Part shown: one piece after another, positions 16,399-24,187 of the stretch
Position numbering within the stretch: the first letter of the stretch is position 1
How the letters are laid out: every line of letters starts with the position of its first letter
DNA from: Asticcacaulis sp. UBA2476
GTDB lineage: Bacteria; Pseudomonadota; Alphaproteobacteria; Caulobacterales; Caulobacteraceae
DNA: 32,090 bases
Direction: 5' to 3'
NCBI GenBank assembly: GCA_002342035.1
Contig: DDPE01000080.1
Span: 1-32,090, forward strand
Translations under genes and position numbers: made by a program
The notes under the pieces: model-generated
What the model saw: the letters and a program-made list of their open reading frames with translations, nothing else
Told to the model about the DNA's origin: nothing
Databases searched by the model: none

Positions 16399-16420
16399 GT
16401 GTTACCCAAGATGTTACCCA
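16399..16420. other. Paired TGTTACCCA sites, right end of island
   Basis: TGTTACCCA occurs at 16400-16408 and 16412-16420 in the same orientation as the left-end pair; GTGTTACCCAAG is 12 bases identical to 14243-14254. An inverted TGTTACTC follows at 16424-16430 on the other strand. The matching pairs inside both ends support a single integrated element. Confidence 0.55.
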
Positions 16421-16480
16421 ATGAGTAACATCGACGGTTGCCCCGATGGGGTGAGTTGATAATTTATTGAAAATAAAGGA

Positions 16481-16561
<81 letters not shown>

Positions 16562-16693
16562 ACACTATTTTCAGGCCAGTGCTTGGTATTCACCGGCGGC
16601 AGAGCGGCGGAAAATACGCATTTTCCTCTGGGATTCAAGCACAAAATCAGTCTATGACCCTTTTTATTGCGCAATCATGGGGAAAAGACCGAT

Positions 16694-17047
16694 ATGGCCC
16701 GCCGCGATCTTTCTGGTGCCGTTGAGTTTTCACGGCTTGAGGACTTCACCCTCAACGACGCGCTCGTCATCGAAGAGGTGCTCAATCTGTTTCAACAGCA
16801 GGCCCAGCTTTGGGCGCCGCTGCTAGAGGTCTCACACGAAGGCTGGCGCGATGCGGCCCATACCATCAAGGGCGCGTCGTCAGGCATAGGTGCCATGAAA
16901 CTGTCCGAACTGGCCCACGCGGCCGAGCACGGCGATGTCGAGGGGGCGCCAACCCGGCTTGAGCGCTTAAAAACCGGGCTGGATGAGGCGCTGATGGATG
17001 TGTCGGCCTATCTGCATGAGTTGCAGCTTAAGTCGTTGAAGGGGTAG
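16694..17047 (+). CDS. HPt-domain phosphotransfer protein
   Basis: The start ATG at 16694 has GGGGAA nine bases upstream; an in-frame TTG 27 bases earlier is less likely. The 117-residue protein is a single histidine phosphotransfer domain: an all-helical bundle with the phosphorylated His56 in DAAHTIKGASSGIGA, the typical H-x-x-K-G motif, followed by LSELAHAAEHG. Such proteins carry phosphate between a hybrid sensor kinase and a response regulator in the cytosol. No kinase or regulator gene lies nearby, so its partners are encoded elsewhere. Confidence 0.92.
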   Translation: MARRDLSGAVEFSRLEDFTLNDALVIEEVLNLFQQQAQLWAPLLEVSHEGWRDAAHTIKGASSGIGAMKLSELAHAAEHGDVEGAPTRLERLKTGLDEALMDVSAYLHELQLKSLKG

Positions 17048-17141
17048 GGGGATTGTTTTTGGTTGGATTCTGCTTCCGGAATGTCTAAAGCGGGAGCGAA
17101 ATTCCCCACAAAACCTAAAATACTGCGAAACCTGAAATATC

Positions 17142-17465
17142 ATGAGCGAAGACCTTCATATTCTGTGTACCGACCGTGACGGTATGACCCATAACCTGCC
17201 CGCTATTGACGGCTGGCGGATCATGGAAATCATCCGCGACAACGGTTTGCCGATTAAGGCCGAGTGCGGCGGCGCGCTTGAGTGTGCGACCTGTCACGTC
17301 TATGTTGCAACGGCATGGCTGGATAAGCTGGTCGAAAAGCGCGACGAAGAGGATGAAAAACTCGACGAAGCCTTTATGGTCAAGCGCAACTCGCGCCTGT
17401 CGTGCCAGATTTTGATGAGCGATGAGCTCAATGGCCTTGAAGTGACGCTGGCCCCGGAGGGCTGA
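17142..17465 (+). CDS. 2Fe-2S ferredoxin, adrenodoxin type
   Basis: The 107-residue protein has the four cluster cysteines in the spacing of this family: Cys42, Cys48 and Cys51 in ECGGALECATCHVYV, and Cys88 in SRLSCQILM. Between them is an acidic helix (KRDEEDEKLDEAF) that usually docks the reductase or oxygenase partner. It has no signal peptide. Such ferredoxins serve iron-sulfur cluster assembly or cytochrome P450 electron supply. No isc or P450 gene is adjacent, so the exact role is open. Confidence 0.95.
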   Translation: MSEDLHILCTDRDGMTHNLPAIDGWRIMEIIRDNGLPIKAECGGALECATCHVYVATAWLDKLVEKRDEEDEKLDEAFMVKRNSRLSCQILMSDELNGLEVTLAPEG

Positions 17466-17507
17466 GGCGAGTCTAAAGTTTTGTGTGTAGATCAAGGGGG
17501 ATGCCCG

Positions 17508-18539
17508 ATGTCGAAATGGTTTAAATCGGTTGCGGTTTTATCGGTTGCAGTGGCCGCTTTCGGCGCGTCGCAGGCGCTGGCCTGGGGTTCACACGGGCAC
17601 CGCCTGATAGGCGAAGAAGCCATGCGGGCCTTGCCGTCTTATCTGCCGTCGTTTCTGAAAACGCCGCAGTCAATCGCCGATGTCGGGGAATATTCGCGCG
17701 AGCCTGACCGCTGGCGCGATGCCGGTTTTGTCCACGATTCCGATCGCAACTCGGCCCATTTCATCGACCTTTATGATGACGGCACGACCTTTGCGGGTAC
17801 GACCATGGATAATCTGCCGCGCACCCGCGCTGATTATGACATCGCCGTGGTCGCGGGTGGCAAGAAGCCTTGGCACGCCGGTTATCTGCCCTATGCTCAG
17901 ATCGATGCCTATCAGCAGGTGGTCAAGGACATGGCCTACTGGCGCGTGCTGCATTATCTTGAGGGGCGCGAAAAGGACGCGGTTAAACGCGGCTGGTATA
18001 AGGCCGACCGCATCCGTCGTGAGCAATTGATGCTGCGCGACATCGGTATTCTGTCGCACTATATGGGCGACTCGACCAATCCGATGCACCTCAGCATCCA
18101 TTATAACGGCTGGGATAAGGACACGGCCAACCCGCAGGGTTTCACCTCTGAGAAGGTGCATGGCCCGCTGGAGTCCGATTTCGTCAGCGCCCATATCAAG
18201 GTTGCTGACGTGCGCGGAAATATGGCCGCCCCCGTGACCTGCTCGGCCAAGATCGAGGTCTGTATGGCCGACAAGATCAAGCGCAACTTCACGCAACTGG
18301 TGCCGGTCTATGAGCTTGAAAAAGAAGGCGTGTTCAAAGCGGATGCGCCTCCGGAACTGACGGCCAAGGGCACGGTCTTTATGGGGAAACTGCTGGGGGC
18401 CGGGGCGGCTGACCTGCGCGATGTTGTGGTCGATGCCTGGCGCGAGTCCAAGACTATGAAGGTCGGTTATCCGGGCGCTACCTATGATGACATCATCGCC
18501 GGTAAGGTGCCGGATATCTATAGCTATCTTAAGGATTAA
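17508..18539 (+). CDS. Secreted S1/P1-type nuclease (zinc-dependent phospholipase C superfamily)
   Basis: The ATG at 17508 follows AAGGGGGA; the frame's upstream TTG is not needed. A 25-residue signal peptide ends QALA, which leaves Trp26 as the mature N-terminus. In P1 and S1 nucleases the N-terminal Trp binds zinc, followed by a His five residues later: here His31. Further ligands line up as Asp67 (EPDRW), His84 (SAHFIDLYDD), and His184, Asp188 and His194 in LSHYMGDSTNPMHLS. The 343-residue product should be a periplasmic or extracellular enzyme that hydrolyses single-stranded nucleic acid and 3'-phosphates, perhaps to scavenge phosphate. A Nudix gene follows by five bases. Confidence 0.9.
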   Translation: MSKWFKSVAVLSVAVAAFGASQALAWGSHGHRLIGEEAMRALPSYLPSFLKTPQSIADVGEYSREPDRWRDAGFVHDSDRNSAHFIDLYDDGTTFAGTTMDNLPRTRADYDIAVVAGGKKPWHAGYLPYAQIDAYQQVVKDMAYWRVLHYLEGREKDAVKRGWYKADRIRREQLMLRDIGILSHYMGDSTNPMHLSIHYNGWDKDTANPQGFTSEKVHGPLESDFVSAHIKVADVRGNMAAPVTCSAKIEVCMADKIKRNFTQLVPVYELEKEGVFKADAPPELTAKGTVFMGKLLGAGAADLRDVVVDAWRESKTMKVGYPGATYDDIIAGKVPDIYSYLKD

Positions 18540-18544
18540 GGGCG

Positions 18545-19003
18545 ATGGCGGGGACCTTGACGTTCGGCGAACGCAACCCCGATCTTGAACTGGTCCGGCG
18601 CACCACCGCGCATGGCTTTTTGCTCCGTGACGGGCAGTTAGCCTGCGTCGCTATCGGATTTGGTGATCTGATCTATGATGTGCCGGGCGGGGCCGTTGAT
18701 GGCGATGAGACCCATCATCAGGCTCTGGTGCGGGAGTTTCTTGAGGAAACCGGGCTTGAGGTCACGCCGGGGCGGTTCATCACGGATGTGCGCCAGTATG
18801 TCGTCAATCGCAACGATCCGCGCCAGCAATATCTCAACCACGCCCATTTCTTTGAAGTGTCGCTGATCGGTGAGCGGCCCGGCGCTAAGATCGAGGATGA
18901 TCACGAACTGATCTGGTTGGCACCGCTTGAGATCATAAAGCGCATTCGTAATGACGGCTATGCCTGGGCGATCACCAAATGGCTGCGTGGCGTGGCAAGG
19001 TAA
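18545..19003 (+). CDS. Nudix hydrolase
   Basis: The 152-residue protein carries a complete Nudix box at about 49-71: GGAVDGDETHHQALVREFLE, continuing ETGLEV, with the RE-x-x-EE core that binds magnesium. It hydrolyses a nucleoside diphosphate linked to another group; the substrate is not predictable. It starts five bases after the nuclease stop and is probably co-transcribed with it. No signal peptide is present, so it acts in the cytosol, which argues against direct joint action with the secreted nuclease. Confidence 0.93.
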   Translation: MAGTLTFGERNPDLELVRRTTAHGFLLRDGQLACVAIGFGDLIYDVPGGAVDGDETHHQALVREFLEETGLEVTPGRFITDVRQYVVNRNDPRQQYLNHAHFFEVSLIGERPGAKIEDDHELIWLAPLEIIKRIRNDGYAWAITKWLRGVAR

Positions 19004-19022
19004 GTGGCGCTGTGCTCAAAAA

Positions 19023-19042
19023 AGCGAAGCGTTAGCGCAACT
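19023..19042. repeat. 20-base motif shared with fadJ
   Basis: AGCGAAGCGTTAGCGCAACT here is identical to 26912-26931, which lies inside the fadJ coding sequence. The flanking bases are also similar (GCTCAA before, AAT after) for about 34 bases. This copy lies between genes, shortly after the Nudix stop. Confidence 0.8.
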
Positions 19043-19090
19043 AAAATCCCCTGACCCGTGAGTTGGAATGGGCGGATGGGCCGCGCAATC

Positions 19091-19292
19091 TTCTCCTCCC
19101 TATCGCAGATGGGGAGGTGGCGCGGCGAAGTCCGCGACGGAGGGGGATCGCTGTGATTAGGTTGTCTGAGTTGACGTTAAGGCATCATAATAAAACTAAG
19201 GAAGTGGGTGGAAATCAGGGCGGCGCTATCCCCCTCCGTCTCGTCGCGGAGCTCCGATCCACCTCCCCATTGCTTCGCAACAGGGAGGAGAA
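19091..19292. repeat. Dispersed GC-rich inverted repeat, copy 2 (two opposed halves)
   Basis: The left half (19091-19147) reads TTCTCCTCCC ... GGGGAGGTGG ... GACGGAGGGGGA. The right half (19229-19292) is its inverse: TCCCCCTCCGTC ... CCACCTCCCC ... GGGAGGAGAA. About 80 bases separate them, so the pair could form a very long stem-loop. It occupies most of the 320-base gap between the Nudix and GNAT genes; I see no gene there. Confidence 0.85.
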
Positions 19293-19324
19293 ATAATGTG
19301 CTGACCTGTCCGCCTTCGCCCGGT

Positions 19325-19858
19325 TCAGGGTGCAGGGGCTGTGCCCCTGCCTTTGCGCAGGATAAACTCATGGTCGATGGTGGTGCCGACCGGGAAGCCG
19401 TATTCACCGACCTTTTCAAAGCCGTAGGCGCGGTAAAGCCCTTGAGCGCGGTGGTTTTCGCTCCACACACCGATCCATTGCGGGGCGTCGCCATAACGCA
19501 TCGACAGGTAGTCGAGTCCAATGTTTAGAAGCTGTTTGCCTAAGCCCCGACCCTGCTGCGAGGTGTCGATATAGAGCCGTTTGATCTCGCCCTGAGTGGC
19601 CGGATCGGCGTCCGCGTGAGGCAGGCCAACGGGGCCAGCGTGCAGGTAGCCGACGGCCTGATCATCATCCCACGCCATGCGCCAGAACTGAGCCGGATCA
19701 GCCACCTGCGGGGCCAGAACCTCTGGTGCATAAGAGGTGCGCAGAAACGCCTCTAAATCCGCCAACGGATAAAGATGGGAAAAGGTATCGCAAAAGGTCT
19801 TTATGGCCAGCGCCGACAGGGTCGGAACGTGGTCGGGGGGTATGGGAAGGATATGCAT
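19325..19858 (-). CDS. GNAT-family N-acetyltransferase
   Basis: The 177-residue protein has the GNAT acetyl-CoA binding motif at about 93-110: IKRLYIDTSQQGRGLGKQLL, with the Q-x-x-G-x-G loop. It is followed by WIGVWSENHRAQGLYRAYGF, the motif B region with Asn and the conserved tyrosine. It probably acetylates a small amine or a protein N-terminus; substrate unknown. It stands alone, with the convergent repeat to its left and a short gap to qorB on its right, and may share the qorB transcript. Confidence 0.93.
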   Translation of the reverse strand: MHILPIPPDHVPTLSALAIKTFCDTFSHLYPLADLEAFLRTSYAPEVLAPQVADPAQFWRMAWDDDQAVGYLHAGPVGLPHADADPATQGEIKRLYIDTSQQGRGLGKQLLNIGLDYLSMRYGDAPQWIGVWSENHRAQGLYRAYGFEKVGEYGFPVGTTIDHEFILRKGRGTAPAP

Positions 19859-19880
19859 ATCCTCCCATAGCCTGAGTGGT

Positions 19881-20753
19881 TTAGGCCAGCAAGGCCCCCT
19901 TGGCGGCGGTCAGAAAATCACGGAATGTCGTCGGCGATTTGCCCGTCAGGGTGTGCAGGTCGGCGGTCACGGACGACAATTGACCGGCGCGGATAGCGGC
20001 TTCGGCTGAGGTCAGCATGTCGGCTACAAAATCAGGCAGGCCTGCCGCGATCAGTCCGGCCTTGAAATCAGCATCGGCAACATCGACCACGCTTAAGGGT
20101 TTGCCGGTGACTTCAGTGACAATGGCCGCCACATCAGCATGGCTTAGGGCCTCCGCGCCGGTGATCGTGAAGGTCGCTTTCGTAGCTGGCGGGTTAGCGA
20201 GAGCTGAGGCGGCAGCAAGGGCCGCATCGTCGCGGGTGACGTAACCGATTTTGCCACCCTTCGTTGACGTAAACCACTGGCCGGTCTGGACGGCATGGGG
20301 CAGGGCCATCAGGGTGTTCTCAGTATACCAGGTGTTACGCAGGATGGTGTAATCTAGCCCGCTGTCGATGATCGCCTGCTCGGTGCCGTAGTGGTCGGGC
20401 GCAAAGCTGATCAGATTGCCGGGTTCGGGATTGGGCAGCGACGTATAGACGATGTGCTTCACGCCTGCGGCTTTGGCGGCCGAAATAGCGGCTTTGTGCT
20501 GCTTAAGGCGCTGACCCGGTACGGCGAGGGCATCGGTCGAGATCAGCAGCAAACGGTCCACGCCTGCGAAGGCCGTGGGTAAGGTTTCGGGTTTGTCGAA
20601 ATCGGCGGCACGGGTTTCAAACGCGGTGCCTAATTTCGACGGATCGCGCGAGGCCGCGATGACTTTAGCATCGGTCTTATCCGCGACGTGTTTCAGAACC
20701 AGTTGGCCCAACTGGCCGCTGGCGCCGGTGATGAGCAGGGTATCTTGTGACAT
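19881..20753 (-). CDS. qorB: NAD(P)H:quinone oxidoreductase, QorB/NmrA type
   Basis: The 290-residue protein is an atypical short-chain dehydrogenase with the nucleotide loop TGASGQLGQLVL at 9-20. It follows the E. coli QorB (YtfG) pattern closely: GVDRLLLIST, AAKAAGVKHIVYTSL, DSGLDYTILRNTWYTEN, and FKAGLIAAGLPDFVADML near the end. QorB reduces quinones in the cytosol, protecting against their toxicity. The gene is divergent from an HxlR-family regulator, the same arrangement as qorB-ytfH in E. coli, which strongly supports the assignment. Expression is probably controlled from the half-sites at 20773-20795. Confidence 0.9.
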   Translation of the reverse strand: MSQDTLLITGASGQLGQLVLKHVADKTDAKVIAASRDPSKLGTAFETRAADFDKPETLPTAFAGVDRLLLISTDALAVPGQRLKQHKAAISAAKAAGVKHIVYTSLPNPEPGNLISFAPDHYGTEQAIIDSGLDYTILRNTWYTENTLMALPHAVQTGQWFTSTKGGKIGYVTRDDAALAAASALANPPATKATFTITGAEALSHADVAAIVTEVTGKPLSVVDVADADFKAGLIAAGLPDFVADMLTSAEAAIRAGQLSSVTADLHTLTGKSPTTFRDFLTAAKGALLA

Positions 20754-20772
20754 GGATATGTATCCTATATAA

Positions 20773-20795
20773 GAGACTTGGTCTCTTTCCGAGAC
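20773..20795. promoter_or_regulatory. Candidate HxlR-regulator operator
   Basis: Three half-sites alternate in orientation: GAGAC at 20773, GTCTC at 20781 and GAGAC at 20791. The first two form AGAGAC-TTG-GTCTCT (20772-20786), a palindrome with six-base arms. It lies in the short gap between divergent qorB and the regulator gene, where a repressor of both would bind. Assignment to this regulator is inference. Confidence 0.6.
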
Positions 20796-20855
20796 TATAT
20801 GTAAAATAGGAACTTAATGCCATCTGTAAAGACGGCAGGTTTTCGGGAGATAGGC

Positions 20856-21293
20856 ATGTTGAAGGAACTACCCTTAGCAGAGGGGCTAATAGGCGCTGAT
20901 GTCGATACCATCGTGCAGGCGGTTCTTGGTGGCGCAACTGTTGGCATGAACCCGTCCGACTGCCCGGTGCGTGATGTGCTCGATCACGTCGGTGGTAAGT
21001 GGTCGAGCCTGATACTGCTAAACCTCAAGGCCAAACCGCATCGCTTCGGGGAGCTTAAGCGCGCCATTCCTGATATTTCCCAACGCATGCTGACCCAGAC
21101 CCTGCGTGATCAGCAACGCGATGGCCTGATCAGCCGCCATGTCTTTCCGACTAATCCGCCCAGCGTCGAATACCGCCTGACCGATCTGGGCGACAGCCTA
21201 ATCGTCACCTTAAGCCCGCTGATGGCCTGGGCGGTCGATAACCATGCCCGTATCCTTACGGCGCGGGCGGTGTTTGAGGCGCAATCGGATTAA
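20856..21293 (+). CDS. HxlR-family winged-helix regulator
   Basis: The ATG at 20856 is preferred because GGGAG precedes it by about eight bases; an in-frame ATG at 20817 would add 13 residues. The 145-residue product has the HxlR winged-helix: DCPVRDVLDHVGGKWSSLIL, HRFGELKRAIPDISQRMLTQTL, then the wing RHVFPTNPPSVEYRLTDLG. Cys36, just before the first helix, matches the redox-sensing cysteine of QorR/YodB-type members that respond to quinones and diamide. It is divergent from qorB and probably represses it until the cysteine is oxidised or alkylated. Confidence 0.9.
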   Translation: MLKELPLAEGLIGADVDTIVQAVLGGATVGMNPSDCPVRDVLDHVGGKWSSLILLNLKAKPHRFGELKRAIPDISQRMLTQTLRDQQRDGLISRHVFPTNPPSVEYRLTDLGDSLIVTLSPLMAWAVDNHARILTARAVFEAQSD

Positions 21294-22567
21294 ATTTCAT
21301 CCTTACCCGATGCGAAAATACAGGCCAGTGTGATCAGGGCCGCGATCAGCAGGTAATAACCCACGAAGTTCAGGCCGTAATTGGCCTGCAACCATGTCGC
21401 GGCATAGGGGGCTAATGAGGCCCCGACGATGCCGGCGAAATTAAAGGTCAGGGACGATCCGGTGTACCTTACCCGTGTAGGAAATGGGGCCGCCAGCGCC
21501 GTGCCGATCAGGGCGTAGGTCATGCCCATCAGCGCCATGGCAAAGAACGAAAAGACGAAGATGTCGCCTTGCGACCCGCCCATCAGCAGCGGCAGGACGA
21601 ACGAAAAGGCGGCAATTGCAACCGTGGTAGCGATAAGCACTTCGCGGCGACCGAATTTTTCCGCCATCTTGGCTGAGATCGGGATGAAGATACCAAAGGC
21701 AACTGAGCCCATGATCTGGATCGCCAGGGCATCCAGAAACGGAATCTGACGGATCTTGACGTTGTAGGACAACAGATAGGCGCTGCCGATATAGAACAGC
21801 ACAAAGGTCACCAGCGCCACGAAGGTGCCGAGGAACAGGCTGCGCTTATATTTGCTGAAAATTTCGACCAGCGGGACTTCGACGCGTTCATGCTTATCGA
21901 TGGCCTGCTGGAACTCAGGCGTCTCGGTGATCGACAGTCGCACCCACAGGCCAATGGCGATCAGGGCGATGGAGGCGATGAACGGGACCCGCCAGCCCCA
22001 GCTCAGCAGGTCGTCCTGAGAGATGAAGTGCAGCAGGATCCAGAACGCGCCCGACGATAGCAACAGCCCGATGGGGGCCCCAAGCTGCGGGAACATGCCG
22101 TACCAGGAGCGCTTGCCTTCAGGGGCGTTTTCGGTAGCGAGCAGCACCGCACCGCCCCATTCACCGCCAAGGCCAAAGCCCTGACCGAACCGGCACAGCG
22201 ACAACAGCAGCGGCGCCCATACCCCAATCTGGGCATAGGACGGCAACAGGCCGATAATGACGGTCGATATGCCCATGGTCAAAAGTGCGGCCACCAGCGT
22301 GACCTTACGCCCGATCCGGTCACCAAAGTGGCCAAACACGATGGCCCCAATCGGGCGAGCAAAAAAGGCGATGGAGAAGGTCGCAAACGACTGCAGCAGC
22401 GCCGTGGTCGGGTCGCTGTCGGGGAAAAACAGGGCCGGAAACACCAGCACGGCGGCGGTGGCATAGACATAGAAGTCGAAAAATTCGATGGTCGTGCCGA
22501 TCAGGCTGGCGACCAGCACCTGCGCGGGTGAATTCACCGGTTTGGCCGGTGTCAGTGTCGATGTCAT
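21290..22567 (-). CDS. MFS transporter, metabolite:H+ symporter (MHS) type
   Basis: The 425-residue protein has about twelve hydrophobic helices. ASLIGTTIEFFDFYVYATAA at the start and GHFGDRIGRKVTLV after helix 2 are signatures of the MHS subfamily, which includes carriers of dicarboxylates, shikimate and betaine. GQGFGLGGEWGGAVLLATENAP is also typical. It is the last gene of the lactonase > dgoK > dgoA operon, separated from dgoA by 44 bases, so it may import the sugar acid that the operon breaks down. The classic galactonate carrier DgoT belongs to a different MFS subfamily, so that substrate is a guess. Its stop overlaps the convergent regulator by four bases. Confidence 0.9.
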   Translation of the reverse strand: MTSTLTPAKPVNSPAQVLVASLIGTTIEFFDFYVYATAAVLVFPALFFPDSDPTTALLQSFATFSIAFFARPIGAIVFGHFGDRIGRKVTLVAALLTMGISTVIIGLLPSYAQIGVWAPLLLSLCRFGQGFGLGGEWGGAVLLATENAPEGKRSWYGMFPQLGAPIGLLLSSGAFWILLHFISQDDLLSWGWRVPFIASIALIAIGLWVRLSITETPEFQQAIDKHERVEVPLVEIFSKYKRSLFLGTFVALVTFVLFYIGSAYLLSYNVKIRQIPFLDALAIQIMGSVAFGIFIPISAKMAEKFGRREVLIATTVAIAAFSFVLPLLMGGSQGDIFVFSFFAMALMGMTYALIGTALAAPFPTRVRYTGSSLTFNFAGIVGASLAPYAATWLQANYGLNFVGYYLLIAALITLACIFASGKDEI

Positions 22568-22611
22568 AGTCTAAGCCGTGCCCCTTGCTTTTCAGCCCTG
22601 TGTGGTTCGTA

Positions 22612-23262
22612 TCAGCCCTTAAGGCCGTTCCAGGCGGTGACGAACGCCCTAGCCTTCTCATACACGATTTCGGCGGTGTCGCCAGGCTTATAGACGCTGG
22701 AGCCGATGCCAAATCCGCGCGCGCCAACGCTTAGGTATTCACCCATATTGGTAGGTTCGATTCCGCCGACCGGAAAGACCGGCGTGGTGCGGGGGATGAC
22801 GGCGTTCATGGCCTTGAGGCCCTTGGGGCCAGCCAGTTCGGCGGGAAACAGCTTGATGGCATCGGCACCGGCGTCAATAGCGGCAAAGGCTTCGGTCGGC
22901 GTGAAGAAGGCCGGGAACGAGATCAGGCCCAGTTGCTTGGCGCGTTTGATGACCTCGACATTGGTGTTGGGGGAGATACAGATCTGCCCGCCGACCGCCG
23001 CAAGTGTCTCGACATCGGAGACTTTGAGCACCGTACCGGCCCCAACGATGGCGCGTTCTCCAAGGCGCTTGGCGATCAGTTCGATTGATTTGAACGGATC
23101 GGGCGAATTGAGTGGCACTTCGACGATCTTAAAGCCCGCTTCGATCAGGGAATCGCCAACCGCTTCGGCCTCTTCGGGTTTGACGCCGCGCAGGATGGCG
23201 ACCAGCGGCAGGGTGTTCAGCGCATCGCGCCATTGTTCCATAAGGCTAGTGTTCTGGGACAT
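22612..23262 (-). CDS. dgoA: 2-dehydro-3-deoxy-6-phosphogalactonate aldolase
   Basis: Splits 2-keto-3-deoxy-6-phosphogalactonate into pyruvate and glyceraldehyde-3-phosphate. The 216-residue protein is a class I KDPG/KDPGal aldolase: Arg25 in AILRGV, Glu48 in IVEVPLNSP and the Schiff-base Lys137 in DAIKLFPAE. The EVPLNSPDPFKSI phrase and the FPVGGIEPTNMGEYL segment resemble DgoA more than the KDPG-specific Eda enzyme. A dgoK gene nine bases upstream makes the galactonate pathway the best reading. Confidence 0.93.
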   Translation of the reverse strand: MSQNTSLMEQWRDALNTLPLVAILRGVKPEEAEAVGDSLIEAGFKIVEVPLNSPDPFKSIELIAKRLGERAIVGAGTVLKVSDVETLAAVGGQICISPNTNVEVIKRAKQLGLISFPAFFTPTEAFAAIDAGADAIKLFPAELAGPKGLKAMNAVIPRTTPVFPVGGIEPTNMGEYLSVGARGFGIGSSVYKPGDTAEIVYEKARAFVTAWNGLKG

Positions 23263-23271
23263 ATCGGTTTC

Positions 23272-24168
23272 CTATCGTAACGAATTGATGGCCCACAGGC
23301 CGCGGCTGGAGGCGGTATCGCCATCATGTTGGGTTACGCGGTCGAAACCGGCAAATTTTAGGGCGGCTTTGTAAAGCTCGATCAAAGCGCCATCGCCGAC
23401 GATGCCGACCGGCTTGTTGCCGTGTTTTTCCTTCTCAGCCGCGATTTCCGAACCGATCAGTATGCCCGACATATAGGACGACAGGCTCTCCGGCTTGATA
23501 TTGTTAAACAGGGCTTCGGTCCGAACGCTGAAAATCAGCGATAGGAAAGCCTTATCGTTCAGGGCGCGTTCAACGCCTTTCAGGAAGGCGGCTTCGTCAT
23601 CCTTATCGTCGTCCATCAAAAGGCCGAGGATCGAGTTGGCCTTGAGCACCTGGAACATTTCGCCGGTCATGTGGGTGGAAAAGGTCTTGACCTCGCCACC
23701 TTCGACCTGCGCCCACTTGGAATGGGTGCCGGGCAGGATGACCAGCCCTTCGGCATCATCACCAAGACCGAAAATCTGAGTTTCTTCACCGCGCATGACG
23801 TTGAGCAGACCCGTATCCGGCGACTTAGCAAACAGACCCGGCACAATGGCGATATCAAGGCGCGGGTGAGGGGCGCGCACGAGTTGGGCGGCAATGTCCT
23901 TGACCGTCGAAGGGCACGCGGCATAGGGCGCTTCGATCCAGCCCTGTCTAGAGCCGACCATGCCCGACAGGATGAACGGCAGGTGATCTAAGCCTGCGAA
24001 ATCATCCTTGAGCACGCTCATCAGGGCCTGCTCAAAGCTCAAAACGCCAAGATTTTTCAGGCCGATATTGGCGGCGTGCTTGGCGATGACCGCGCCTGTT
24101 TCATCATAAAGGAACATGCGAAAGTTGGTCGTGCCCCAGTCGGCGCCGATCAGCGTAGGTGTGGTCAT
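23272..24168 (-). CDS. dgoK: 2-dehydro-3-deoxygalactonokinase
   Basis: Phosphorylates 2-keto-3-deoxygalactonate at the 6 position with ATP. The 298-residue protein has the phosphate-binding start GADWGTTNFRMFLYD (Asp10) of the DgoK family, PGTHSKWAQVEGGEVKTFST and MTGEMFQVL in the middle, and VGIVGDGALIELYKAAL near the C-terminus. It sits between the lactonase gene and dgoA, so product flows directly to the aldolase. Confidence 0.95.
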   Translation of the reverse strand: MTTPTLIGADWGTTNFRMFLYDETGAVIAKHAANIGLKNLGVLSFEQALMSVLKDDFAGLDHLPFILSGMVGSRQGWIEAPYAACPSTVKDIAAQLVRAPHPRLDIAIVPGLFAKSPDTGLLNVMRGEETQIFGLGDDAEGLVILPGTHSKWAQVEGGEVKTFSTHMTGEMFQVLKANSILGLLMDDDKDDEAAFLKGVERALNDKAFLSLIFSVRTEALFNNIKPESLSSYMSGILIGSEIAAEKEKHGNKPVGIVGDGALIELYKAALKFAGFDRVTQHDGDTASSRGLWAINSLR

Positions 24169-24187
24169 CAGTATGTGTTCCTAAACT

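Noticed and set aside
17670..18296. A 208-codon minus-strand frame opposite the S1/P1 nuclease
   Set aside because: The sense strand has a signal peptide and a full set of metal ligands; the antisense frame has no recognisable domain.
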